This document shows, piece after piece, positions 24,991-33,545 of a DNA stretch of 64,000 nt. The notes under the pieces are model-generated. The model made no database searches. It was not told the DNA's origin and worked only from the letters and a program-made list of their open reading frames with translations. This stretch comes from JAADJA01 sp963840975 (GTDB taxonomy: Bacteria; Bacteroidota; Bacteroidia; Bacteroidales; JAADJA01): positions 124,001 through 188,000 of the forward strand of contig CAWJBC010000015.1 of assembly GCA_963840975.1 (NCBI GenBank). Direction: 5' to 3'. The position numbers and the translations under genes are program-made. How positions within the stretch are numbered: the stretch's first letter is position 1; the number at the start of each line of letters is the position of its first letter.

Positions 24991-27201
24991 ATGAAAATGA
25001 AAGCCCAAAATTATTTTCTGTTTTTTCTATTTTTTGTTCTATCCACTTCGGTTGCCACCCAAACATCCTGGACACGATTAACGCCAATCCCGCAGGAAAG
25101 CACAATCAATTGTATCACCAAAGTTCTCGGAACCAGCAGATTGATTGCGGTTGGAGAAGGTTCCACAGTGATGATGTCGTATGATGTCGGGGAATCCTGG
25201 GAAATAATAACCAATCCGGCAGGAATGAATAATGATTATCTGTGCAAGGGAATTAATTTTATCAATGAATATGCAGGTTTTATTAATGGTGGAAATGAAA
25301 CTATTTTAAAAACCACAGATGGAGGTTTTACCTGGAACCTAAAATACATGGGAAGTTCGATTTACGGTTGGCAGAGTATTAATGACATTGAATTTCTGGA
25401 TGAAACTACAGGGTATGCAATTGGTGATAATGGGCAATTGCTAAAAACTTCAGATGTGGGTGAAGCCTGGACATTAATGGAGAGTGGAGTTAGTTTTGAT
25501 CTAATAAACATTGCTTTTGCAAATATGCAAACCGGGTTTATAACAGGCAACACAACTACTTCATTACTTAAAACGCAAGATGGTGGTGATTCATGGGTAG
25601 TGATTAATTATCCGGATTACCTCCCAAGCACTTATTTAGAGGAAATTTATTTTGTGAATGAAACAACAGGTTTTATTTTTACACGTGAATACCCAAATTA
25701 TGATGGATTAATCTTTAAAACTATTGATTCCGGAGAAACCTGGATTGAAGTATATTCCGATCCATGGCTATTTTCTTCCAAATTCACATTTTTTGATGAT
25801 TTGCATGGAATTGCCGGTGGAAGCAGTTTGATGTACTCTTCAAAAATTCTGCAAACCAGCGATGGTGGAAACAACTGGATCGAAACATCTCTGCCCGGGT
25901 TTTCGGGGTACGGGGTAAACTCACTATGCTATTTTGATCAAAATAATGCTTTTAGCGCAGGTATGCATGGAAGGATTTATAAGTCATCTAACGGAGGTGC
26001 ATTATGGGAGGAAAAACTTCAACGCACATTTTGGGGCGATATTTATGGGATCCAGTTTTTGAACGACAATGATGCTTTTGCACTTGCCGAAAACTGGACA
26101 GGTGGCTTATTAATGTCTGATTTTATGAAAACAACAGATGGGGGAATTACCTGGGAACAAGTGGGAGTAATTATGAATAATATCGGTGCATTTTATTTTA
26201 TAAATCCAAATTACGGATTTCTGGCATTTAATAGCTTCCCGCTTAGTCTGAGAAAAACAACCAATGGTGGTGCTGATTGGACACTGATTGAAACCGGTTT
26301 TGATTTTGATCCCTGGTGTATCCGTTTCTATGACCAAATCAATGGTATCATAGGTGGAGAAGGGCATTTGATCAAAACTTCCGATGCAGGAGATACATGG
26401 GAAGAAATTAATACAGGAGGCGGAAATTGGGATTGGTATTACGATATAGAATACCGTTCAGCGGAAATAATATTCATAGCTGGTCAAAGCGATTATGGTA
26501 TTACCACCTTAGTTAAATCTATTGACGGTGGCGAAAACTGGGTATTTGACAGCCTTGGAAACTATGGCGCCGCAAGAGATATTTTCTTTGTTGATGACAA
26601 TACGGCCTATCTTGCCTGCTTTGAAAATACAATCTTAAAGTCTGTTGATGGCTGTGAAACCTGGACTGAAACAACACTAAACAATCTGAATTACATCCAG
26701 TTCAAATCCATTTATTTCCCATCCGAATCTATTGGATATGCTGTTGGTGACGGAGAATATGAAACCATATTAAAAACCATTGATGGCGGTGAAACCTGGA
26801 ACCCCATAAATTCCATGACTACTTCAGGATTGAATTGTATACATTTTTTTGATGACAACACAGGGCTGGTCTTTGGTGATGGCGGAGTGGTAATGAAAAC
26901 TACCAGCGGCGGTATAACAGGATTTGATGAAACAGGATTTTTAAATTCATCTGTTACTTTCGAAGCATATCCGAATCCCTTTACCAATCAGGTGAATATA
27001 CAGTTGAAAAACCGGAACATAGAATGGCCTGCACAAATAATAATCCATGATCTTACGGGCAGACTAATCCAGTCAATGAAGATTAATTCTTCTTCAGAAA
27101 ACTTAGTAATTCCAGCAGAAAATCTCAAACCCGGCATTTATTTCTTTCAACTGAAAACCGAAATCGGATTTACCCAAACAAAGAAAATGATCAAACTTTA
27201 G
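24991..27201 (+). CDS. Secreted YCF48/BNR-repeat protein with T9SS sorting domain
   Basis: 736 residues with a signal peptide. The body carries about a dozen Asp-box-like turns (TTDGGFTW, TQDGGDSW, TSDGGNNW, TTDGGITW, SIDGGENW, TIDGGETW), each followed by a strand of the type 'TGYAIGDNGQLLKTSD', the YCF48-like/photosystem-stability-factor propeller repeat; probably two propellers. The C-terminal 80 residues are a type A T9SS domain: YPNPFTNQVNIQL, 'DLTGRLIQSM', 'PGIYFFQLKT', ending KKMIKL. Export by the type IX system to the cell surface is expected. Ligand or substrate is unknown; Asp boxes are structural and do not prove a sialidase. It stands alone with its own promoter. Confidence 0.86.
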   Translation: MKMKAQNYFLFFLFFVLSTSVATQTSWTRLTPIPQESTINCITKVLGTSRLIAVGEGSTVMMSYDVGESWEIITNPAGMNNDYLCKGINFINEYAGFINGGNETILKTTDGGFTWNLKYMGSSIYGWQSINDIEFLDETTGYAIGDNGQLLKTSDVGEAWTLMESGVSFDLINIAFANMQTGFITGNTTTSLLKTQDGGDSWVVINYPDYLPSTYLEEIYFVNETTGFIFTREYPNYDGLIFKTIDSGETWIEVYSDPWLFSSKFTFFDDLHGIAGGSSLMYSSKILQTSDGGNNWIETSLPGFSGYGVNSLCYFDQNNAFSAGMHGRIYKSSNGGALWEEKLQRTFWGDIYGIQFLNDNDAFALAENWTGGLLMSDFMKTTDGGITWEQVGVIMNNIGAFYFINPNYGFLAFNSFPLSLRKTTNGGADWTLIETGFDFDPWCIRFYDQINGIIGGEGHLIKTSDAGDTWEEINTGGGNWDWYYDIEYRSAEIIFIAGQSDYGITTLVKSIDGGENWVFDSLGNYGAARDIFFVDDNTAYLACFENTILKSVDGCETWTETTLNNLNYIQFKSIYFPSESIGYAVGDGEYETILKTIDGGETWNPINSMTTSGLNCIHFFDDNTGLVFGDGGVVMKTTSGGITGFDETGFLNSSVTFEAYPNPFTNQVNIQLKNRNIEWPAQIIIHDLTGRLIQSMKINSSSENLVIPAENLKPGIYFFQLKTEIGFTQTKKMIKL

Positions 27202-27217
27202 GCTAACTGAACAATCC

Positions 27218-27266
27218 TTGAAACCTGAAACCTGGAACTTTGAACCTCAAACTTCAAACCTCGAAC
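27218..27266. repeat. Low-complexity AAACCTGAAACCTGGAAC-type repeat
   Basis: A run of short imperfect units (TTGAAACCTGAAACCTGGAA, then CAAACTTCAAACCTCGAAC) fills the gap between two convergent genes and abuts the TonB receptor stop. It resembles the inverse of the repeat at 24851-24878. Confidence 0.45.
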
Positions 27267-29752
27267 TAAAAAGTCATGATCAGTTTCACATTCAATTGCC
27301 GAGGAGTAAGGTAATTCGGAACAGCATATTGCCTTCCGTTGATGTCGGTAACCCATGTATAAGAAACGGTGTTATTCCGCTGGAGGAGGTTTAGTACTTC
27401 GGCGGTTATCCACACGGTATTGAAAACCCTGAAAGGATTTTTTGCAGAGAACCTTGTATGTTCCCCGATGATCTCTTTTGAAAATCCAATATCTACTCTG
27501 AAGTAAGCCGGCATCCTTAATGTATGCAGATATTTTGGCGAATTGGGCGGTCCAAAAGGCAGGCTGCTCCCATAAAGCAATGTAAGTCCCATTTTATAGG
27601 TGGGATTTCTTGGCAAGTAATCCTGGAAAAACACACTCACATTCACCCGCTGGTCTGCAGGACGGGGAATGTAGCCCGGTTCTCCCCTGCTGTAATCAGG
27701 TTCACCACTAGGAGTGATATAATAATCTCCATAAATATCTTCATCGGTCTTCATCAACGAAAAACTCAACCACGATTCAACACCGCGGACAAATTCCCCG
27801 TTCACCTTCATGTCAATACCCGTTGAATAACCATGCGATTGCTGAAAAGCATAATAACGTATCCTGACATTATCAGTAAAATAAGGTACAAGGTGATCAA
27901 GGTATTTATAATAGACCTCTGCCACGTATTTGAACGGTCGTCCCCATGCTTTAAAATTATAATCGCTGCCCAATACAACGTGAAAAGAAGTTTGTGCTTT
28001 CTGGTCAGGGTTGAGGGTACCATCCAAGTCTTTAAGTTCCCGGTAAAAAGGAGGCTGATAGTACATCCCGGTACTGAACCTGAAAAGAAAATCTTTCTCC
28101 CAATCGGGTTTGTACGAAACCGAAGCACGCGGGCTGATCACCAGTTGGTCGTTATAATCCCAATAATTAGCCCTGATACCGGCAGTAAAGGTCACCTTAG
28201 AAATATTCGGATTTGTTCCCCAGACATTCTGCAAATATGCGGTAAAACGGTTGGTATTGAGATTTGATGAAGTTTTGATCCTTTCATAAACTTCAAATAA
28301 ATAATCCGGTTGGGCATCAGGATTCACAAAACCGACGGAATCGGGTGGCCGAGGAAGAGAATAACCTGCCGAATCAATAAGCCCCCATTCATTCATTTCG
28401 TCCTGAATCCGTTCATTCTGATACTTTACTCCCCATTGCAGCAACTGATTGCCGTTTTCCCTTGTACCTTTATGGGCAAGGTTCATCACATCAATATTCA
28501 TTGTATTTCGGGCATGATTCAGATAAGAACCGACTCCCTGGGTTTCGATCACTTCGCCGACATTCTCACTTCCGAAATTGGTTTCAAGTCTGCCGATCCA
28601 ATATTGTCCCAAAATATCATACGACTCGCTTTCAACTGAATTATAACCGGAAGCGATCAGCTTGAGACGGGTTCTGTTGTTGGGTTTATAGGTGGTAGTA
28701 ACAGCGGCAAGGTAAGTCTGGTATTTATCTACTTCCTGCCCATCAAAATAAACGGTGAGCCTGTGCGCATCGTTCACCGTCCCGAAATCGGTTTCACGGG
28801 TTTCTGGAATAAAATTGTATTTGTTATCAGCCACATTTCCAAGAACAGAAATTTCAACTTTTTTTGAAATATCATAGGTCAGCAAACCCTGAATATCAAG
28901 AAAGGATGGTTTGTAATCCCCGGTCGTTTCGAGGCTGTTCAAAAGGTACTGATTGGTTTTGTACCGAACACCCAACAGATAGGTGAACTTTCTTTTCATG
29001 GCAATGCCTTCGGTATGAAAAGATGCTCCCAACAAACTCACGGAGGCTGATCCAGCGAATTCATAAGGCTTTTTATATTGAAGATCAAGAACTGATGACA
29101 TCTTGTCTCCATATTTTGCATCAAACCCACCGGCAGAAAAAAGGAGAGATGAAACAAGATCGGAATTGATAAAACTCAATCCTTCCTGCTGACCTGATCG
29201 CACCAGAAAAGGACGGTAAATCTCAATGTCATTCACATAAACCAGATTTTCATCGTAACTCCCTCCCCTCACCGAATATTGAGAACTCAATTCATTATTT
29301 GATGAAACACCGGGTAATGTCTTTAACAGGGTTGGGATTTTATCCGTTGAAGTTGGTATGTTGAAGGCAACCTTCGGGTCAATCCGAATCAGGTTGGTCG
29401 AACGGATTTGTTCGTCCTCGACTTCCACCTGTGGCAGTTCGGTATAAGTGGGTAACAATGTTTTATTCAACTCAAACCTTTCGCCAGGTTTAAGCATCAC
29501 ACTCTCAACACCTTTCTCAAGACCGATAAACGACATGGAAATATAAATTTCTTTATTTGCCGGAACTTCAAGTTCGAAGATGCCCTTTTTGTCGGTCATG
29601 GCGCCACCGGGCAATCCGGAAACAGCCACGTTAACAAGTTCGATCGGTTTACCTTTTTCGTCCGTAATTTTGCCAAATACCACAGCCCTCTCCTGATTGA
29701 AGGCTAAAAAATAAAACAATACAAATAAGGAGGTTAATAATCCTTTCTTCAT
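27266..29752 (-). CDS. TonB-dependent outer-membrane receptor with CarboxypepD_reg-like N-terminus
   Basis: 828 residues from the ATG at 29750-29752 (MKKGLLTSLFVLFYFLAFNQ); the frame is open further upstream without a better start. Domains: CarboxypepD_reg-like beta-sandwich ('VVFGKITDEKGKPIELVNVA', about 25-105), plug ('TDKIPTLLKTLPGV', 'YSVRGGSYDENLVYVNDIEI'), and a 22-strand barrel ending in Phe ('QLNVKLIMTF'). It should import a ligand energised by TonB-ExbBD. No SusD partner follows. A small CarboxypepD_reg-like protein lies 10 bp upstream on the same strand and is probably co-transcribed. The ligand cannot be told from sequence. Confidence 0.88.
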   Translation of the reverse strand: MKKGLLTSLFVLFYFLAFNQERAVVFGKITDEKGKPIELVNVAVSGLPGGAMTDKKGIFELEVPANKEIYISMSFIGLEKGVESVMLKPGERFELNKTLLPTYTELPQVEVEDEQIRSTNLIRIDPKVAFNIPTSTDKIPTLLKTLPGVSSNNELSSQYSVRGGSYDENLVYVNDIEIYRPFLVRSGQQEGLSFINSDLVSSLLFSAGGFDAKYGDKMSSVLDLQYKKPYEFAGSASVSLLGASFHTEGIAMKRKFTYLLGVRYKTNQYLLNSLETTGDYKPSFLDIQGLLTYDISKKVEISVLGNVADNKYNFIPETRETDFGTVNDAHRLTVYFDGQEVDKYQTYLAAVTTTYKPNNRTRLKLIASGYNSVESESYDILGQYWIGRLETNFGSENVGEVIETQGVGSYLNHARNTMNIDVMNLAHKGTRENGNQLLQWGVKYQNERIQDEMNEWGLIDSAGYSLPRPPDSVGFVNPDAQPDYLFEVYERIKTSSNLNTNRFTAYLQNVWGTNPNISKVTFTAGIRANYWDYNDQLVISPRASVSYKPDWEKDFLFRFSTGMYYQPPFYRELKDLDGTLNPDQKAQTSFHVVLGSDYNFKAWGRPFKYVAEVYYKYLDHLVPYFTDNVRIRYYAFQQSHGYSTGIDMKVNGEFVRGVESWLSFSLMKTDEDIYGDYYITPSGEPDYSRGEPGYIPRPADQRVNVSVFFQDYLPRNPTYKMGLTLLYGSSLPFGPPNSPKYLHTLRMPAYFRVDIGFSKEIIGEHTRFSAKNPFRVFNTVWITAEVLNLLQRNNTVSYTWVTDINGRQYAVPNYLTPRQLNVKLIMTF

Positions 29753-29762
29753 CCAGTCAATG

Positions 29763-30410
29763 TTATTCGTCTTTATCTTTTCGTTTGAACTTTCCTTCTT
29801 TCCATGCTTTAATAAATTCAGCCCAGGCAAAGGGATTTAATACTGTAATGGGTTGGGTTTGTCCGTTGTAGTAAAGTTTATCCTGGAACAATTGCATTGA
29901 ATTTCTGAAATTCATACTGCCATCCATCGGATAATCCGCAGCTATATCTCTTAACAAAGCCATATCAAGATTTTTCTTTGCCCGCTCATAGTCATCATCC
30001 GGAACATCAAATTTCAGGAAGGCTTCTTTAAATTTTTCCCGTGAAGGCCAGGGATAAATCACAGTTTGAGTCAGCAAAATAGTGTCGGCTGCCATTACCT
30101 GAATCATAGAATAGCGGTTTCCGGTTATGGTATCGGGTATGGCGTAAATGCCTTTTTTAAATCCGATGGCAGAAAACATAATGGTATCTGACTTATAAGC
30201 AACAAAAGAAAAATATCCGTAATAATCAGCAATAGTGCCCCTCCAGGTATTTTTTATGGCAATGTTGGTATAGGGTACGGGTTTCAAACTATCAGCCGTT
30301 ACTACAATACCCGAAAACTGTATCAATTCCTCCTCAGCCTCTTGTGCTGAAAGGCGAACGAAAAGTAAAGGGAAAATGAAAAGTATTGTAGTGTAAAGTT
30401 TAAAACCCAT
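29763..30410 (-). CDS. CarboxypepD_reg-like domain protein, partner of the TonB receptor
   Basis: 215 residues from the ATG at 30408-30410, which begins the signal peptide MGFKLYTTILFIFPLLFVRL; the longer frame starts at a TTG. After the signal comes a beta-sandwich like the CarboxypepD_reg-like (carboxypeptidase regulatory) domain: 'FSGIVVTADSLKPVPYTNIA', then 'GTIADYYGYFSFVAYKSDTI', 'FSAIGFKKG'. The C-terminal 90 residues are helical and end in a charged tail. No enzyme motif is seen. It lies 10 bp upstream of the TonB receptor and may assist it or share its regulation. This small secreted type is common in Bacteroidota; its function is unknown. Confidence 0.72.
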   Translation of the reverse strand: MGFKLYTTILFIFPLLFVRLSAQEAEEELIQFSGIVVTADSLKPVPYTNIAIKNTWRGTIADYYGYFSFVAYKSDTIMFSAIGFKKGIYAIPDTITGNRYSMIQVMAADTILLTQTVIYPWPSREKFKEAFLKFDVPDDDYERAKKNLDMALLRDIAADYPMDGSMNFRNSMQLFQDKLYYNGQTQPITVLNPFAWAEFIKAWKEGKFKRKDKDE

Positions 30411-30499
30411 TATTAGCAAAAGTAGCTCTATTTGATGAATACAAAAGTAAATTAACGGTCGGTATTCTGAATTATTTTCACGCTGCGGATGCCATTAAA

Positions 30500-30530
30500 T
30501 AAAAAAAAAGCTGCTACCCTCAGGAGCAGC
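30500..30530 (-). terminator. Rho-independent terminator of rpmB
   Basis: GCTGCT (30510-30515) and AGCAGC (30525-30530) pair, extended by CC/GG with a one-base bulge, and on the minus strand a run of about nine T follows (complement of 30501-30509). Confidence 0.8.
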
Positions 30531-30557
30531 AGCGAATAATATCGTTATCATATCGTG

Positions 30558-30791
30558 TTATAAATATCCTTTTTCTTTTGCCTCTTTTAAGGCTGCCGAA
30601 ATACCAACTTTATTAATGGTCCTGATACCTGATGTCGAAACTTTCAGGGTAACGAACTTGTTTTCTTCAGGAATAAAGAATTTTTTCGTTTGCAGGTTGG
30701 GATAGAATTTCCTCTTAGTTTTGATATTGGAATGGGAAACACTGTTACCATTCATCATCTTTTTTCCTGTTATCTGGCAAATACGTGACAT
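30558..30791 (-). CDS. rpmB: Large ribosomal subunit protein bL28
   Basis: 77 residues. The start MSRICQITGKKMMNGNSVSH and the following 'NIKTKRKFYPNLQTKKFF' plus the C-terminal 'VSTSGIRTINKVG' are typical of bL28. It is a structural ribosomal protein. It stands alone with a strong terminator; rpmG, which often follows, is not here. Confidence 0.96.
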   Translation of the reverse strand: MSRICQITGKKMMNGNSVSHSNIKTKRKFYPNLQTKKFFIPEENKFVTLKVSTSGIRTINKVGISAALKEAKEKGYL

Positions 30792-30973
30792 TACTTTAAG
30801 TTTTTAAATTACTCTATTTAAAAAGGAGCGCAAAGAACGGAATTATTTTTAACAAATTCAAACATGACTAAAGATTTTTTTTGTTATTGTAAAGATTCAT
30901 CTGTAACATTCCAATAACCCTCACCGTCATACCGGAAAATTTACAAAATGTATAACCTCAAATTTAATTTATC

Positions 30974-32554
30974 ATGAAATCAACAAAGCAAATTGTATTT
31001 ATCATCAGCCTGCTCTCATTGATAGCTATCTATACTTTTGCAAGGGCGCAGGAAACAGGAAATAAAATTGTTGTAACTCAGGACAGGACGCTTCCGCTAT
31101 TTCAATCCATTGATGCCGGAGGCTCTGTGAATGTGATGATTCAAAAGGGCGACAAACAGTCGGTGAAAATTGAAACAGATGAAAATCTGTTGGAGAAAAT
31201 AACAACTGAAGTTACAGATGGAGTTCTGACTGTCGGTTCCAAAGGAATAAAAAATGCAACAAAAACAAATGTTTACATAAACCTTCCCAACCTGAGATCG
31301 CTCAATGCTCATGGAGCGGTGGATGTTACGGGCGAATCCCTTTTTGAAGCGGATGAATTCTCCATTGAGGCGAGTGGCGCTTCTTCGGTTAAAATGGATA
31401 TAGATGTTAATTTATTGAAAACAAAAATTTCCGGTGCTGCCGATGTCACACTTTCGGGAAGGGCAAAAGTGCATAAAATTGATGTAAGCGGCGCTGGAAG
31501 CTTAAAAGCCAAGGGATTGGTGACGGAAGATGCAGATTATTTGGTACAGGGTGCAGGTGATGCTTTTTTAAATGTAACCGGAAACCTTAAAGGTGAATCA
31601 AAAGGAGCAGGAGAGGTCAGGTTTATCGGCGACCCGCAAACGAAAGCTGTTACAATGACTAAAAAAATGGAGCCGGATGCTTCGGTCCAGTGGTCAGAAC
31701 CCTATAATGATTCAACAAAAGTAAAGATTGGCAAACTCAACATTGAGGTTTACGAAGGTGATGATTCTGTTAAGGTAGTTGTTGGAAACCGGGAACTTTT
31801 TGTGGATGAAGACGGAAATGTAAGCTTTAGCAGGCGCAAAAACAAAAAATTCAATGGCCACTGGGCTGGTTTTGACCTTGGATTGAATGGATATTTTAAT
31901 CCTGATTTTAATATGAGTTTCCCAAAGGAAACAGAATACATGGATTTACGCATGACAAAGTCATGGGCGGTTCACCTTAATTTTTATGAGCAAAACATAG
32001 CTCTATCGAAAAATAAAAAGTGGGGAATGGTAACAGGATTGGGACTCAACTGGAATAATTATCGTTTTAGCATGGATACCCGCCTGAGTTCAGATTCTTC
32101 AGAATTAAGGGGTTATATTGACCAGGGAATCAGCATACGGAAATCAAAACTAACGGCATTGTATTTCGATGTGCCTTTGCTTTTTGAATTTCAAACAAAT
32201 AGTTATATGAAGAAAAACAGCTTCCACTTTGCTACCGGAATGGTGATGGGCGTTCGCATCTCTTCTCATACAAAAAAATATTATGACGAATGGAACAAAG
32301 AATTTGATATCACAGCTTATAATCAGGCAACTGACAATTACGAAACCGTTTTTACGGCAACCTCGCCGAATGAATCAAAAACCAAAGATTTTGACGATTT
32401 TTATATGAATCCGTTTAAATGGGATGCAACAGTGAGAGTTGGATGGGGATTCATCAACCTGTTTGCTACATATTCAGTAAATACACTATTTAAAACTGAT
32501 AAAGGTCCTGAATTGCACCCCTGGACAGTGGGGATTTCTTTGGTGAACTTGTAA
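30974..32554 (+). CDS. GIN-domain (DUF2807) protein with C-terminal outer-membrane barrel
   Basis: 526 residues with a signal peptide (about 1-25). Residues about 40-225 are the GIN/DUF2807 beta-solenoid ('SIDAGGSVNVMIQKGDKQSV', then repeated 'LSGRAKVHKIDVSGAGSLKA'-type turns), once described as a putative autotransporter adhesin head. An acidic linker follows, and from about 290 an outer-membrane barrel of the beta-barrel family: 'FDLGLNGYFNPDFNMSFP', paired amphipathic strands, and an end at 'HPWTVGISLVNL'. The fusion suggests a surface-exposed or periplasmic solenoid tethered by its own barrel. Binding partner unknown. It is a single gene between rpmB and yebC. Confidence 0.78.
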   Translation: MKSTKQIVFIISLLSLIAIYTFARAQETGNKIVVTQDRTLPLFQSIDAGGSVNVMIQKGDKQSVKIETDENLLEKITTEVTDGVLTVGSKGIKNATKTNVYINLPNLRSLNAHGAVDVTGESLFEADEFSIEASGASSVKMDIDVNLLKTKISGAADVTLSGRAKVHKIDVSGAGSLKAKGLVTEDADYLVQGAGDAFLNVTGNLKGESKGAGEVRFIGDPQTKAVTMTKKMEPDASVQWSEPYNDSTKVKIGKLNIEVYEGDDSVKVVVGNRELFVDEDGNVSFSRRKNKKFNGHWAGFDLGLNGYFNPDFNMSFPKETEYMDLRMTKSWAVHLNFYEQNIALSKNKKWGMVTGLGLNWNNYRFSMDTRLSSDSSELRGYIDQGISIRKSKLTALYFDVPLLFEFQTNSYMKKNSFHFATGMVMGVRISSHTKKYYDEWNKEFDITAYNQATDNYETVFTATSPNESKTKDFDDFYMNPFKWDATVRVGWGFINLFATYSVNTLFKTDKGPELHPWTVGISLVNL

Positions 32555-32582
32555 TTCTTCAACGAATGGCAAAACAGGAGAA

Positions 32583-32623
32583 TAAGGGTATAAAGGGTTA
32601 TGGGAAAATCCTCTATACCCTTA
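32583..32623. repeat. 10-bp inverted repeat between the GIN-barrel gene and yebC
   Basis: TAAGGGTATA (32583-32592) and TATACCCTTA (32614-32623) pair around 21 nt, and further TACCCCTTTACC copies follow. It may form a terminator-like hairpin for the gene ending at 32554 or belong to the same repeat family as 23470-23564. Confidence 0.45.
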
Positions 32624-32780
32624 TACCTTTGTACCCCTTTACCTTTTAACCCCACACTTCCGGGTCTTTCATAAATTTCATTTTAATTTAATTTTTCATC
32701 AATAGTTTTTTAATTTTGCTCATTCTACTTTCGGGATTTGTTTTAAATGTATTAGTATTCGATAATTAAAAACTTTACTC

Positions 32781-33521
32781 ATGTCAGGTCACAGCAAATG
32801 GGCAACAATTAAAAGAAAAAAGGGAGCATTGGATGCCAAACGGTCAAAGATTTTTTCAAAAATCATTAAAGACATTACCGTAGCCGTTAAGGATGGTGGT
32901 CCCGACCCTGAAGGCAACCCACGTTTGCGTCTTGCCATTGCCAATGCAAAGGGAGCCAGAATGCCCAAGGAAAATATTGAACGCGCCATAAGTAAAGGGA
33001 AAGACAAGGACGGGTCTACATTTTCAGAACTGACCTATGAAGGATACCTCTCGCATGGAATTGCCGTTTATATTGAATGTACTACCGATAACCAACTCCG
33101 GACGGTGAGTAATATCCGGGCAATTTTTAACAAATTCAGTGGTAGTCTCGGCACCAATGGTTCATTAAGTTTTTTGTTTGAGCGAAAAGGTATTTTTACC
33201 ATTCCAAAAGGCGACCTTAATCTGGAAGAATTTGAACTTGAAATGATTGATGCAGGCGCTGAGGATATTGAAATGGAAGAGGAATTTATCAATATTACCA
33301 CAGCTATGGAAGATTTCGGTAATATGCAGAGAAAATTCGAAGAATTAGGCATTGAACCGGAGAGTGCCGGATTGCAAAGAATTCCGCATGAAACAGTAAA
33401 AACCTCAGACGATGATGCAAGGAAAGTATTGAAGGTGATTGATATTTTTGAGGATGACGATGATGTGCAGAAAGTATTCCATAACCTTGAGATTTCCGAG
33501 GCGATGATGTCTGAAATGTAA
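32781..33521 (+). CDS. yebC: YebC/PmpR family DNA-binding regulator / translation factor
   Basis: 246 residues, full length. The start MSGHSKWATIKRKKGALDAK and 'NPRLRLAIANAKGARMPKEN' plus 'IERAISKG' are the family hallmark. Members were first described as DNA-binding regulators; more recent work links the family to translation of difficult peptide stretches, so the true role here is open. The protein is cytoplasmic and acts as a three-domain monomer. It is convergent with the flippase gene, 24 bp apart, with no clear terminator between them. Confidence 0.93.
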   Translation: MSGHSKWATIKRKKGALDAKRSKIFSKIIKDITVAVKDGGPDPEGNPRLRLAIANAKGARMPKENIERAISKGKDKDGSTFSELTYEGYLSHGIAVYIECTTDNQLRTVSNIRAIFNKFSGSLGTNGSLSFLFERKGIFTIPKGDLNLEEFELEMIDAGAEDIEMEEEFINITTAMEDFGNMQRKFEELGIEPESAGLQRIPHETVKTSDDDARKVLKVIDIFEDDDDVQKVFHNLEISEAMMSEM

Positions 33522-33545
33522 CTGAATCAGCAGGATGTGGCATTC

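Noticed and set aside
24991..27201. Sialidase call from Asp-box motifs
   Set aside because: Asp boxes are structural and occur in many propellers; no sialidase catalytic Arg triad or Tyr/Glu pair was recognised.
27524..28665. Overlapping plus-strand open frames opposite the TonB receptor
   Set aside because: They have basic, low-plausibility translations, no ribosome site and no domain, while the minus strand has a complete receptor.
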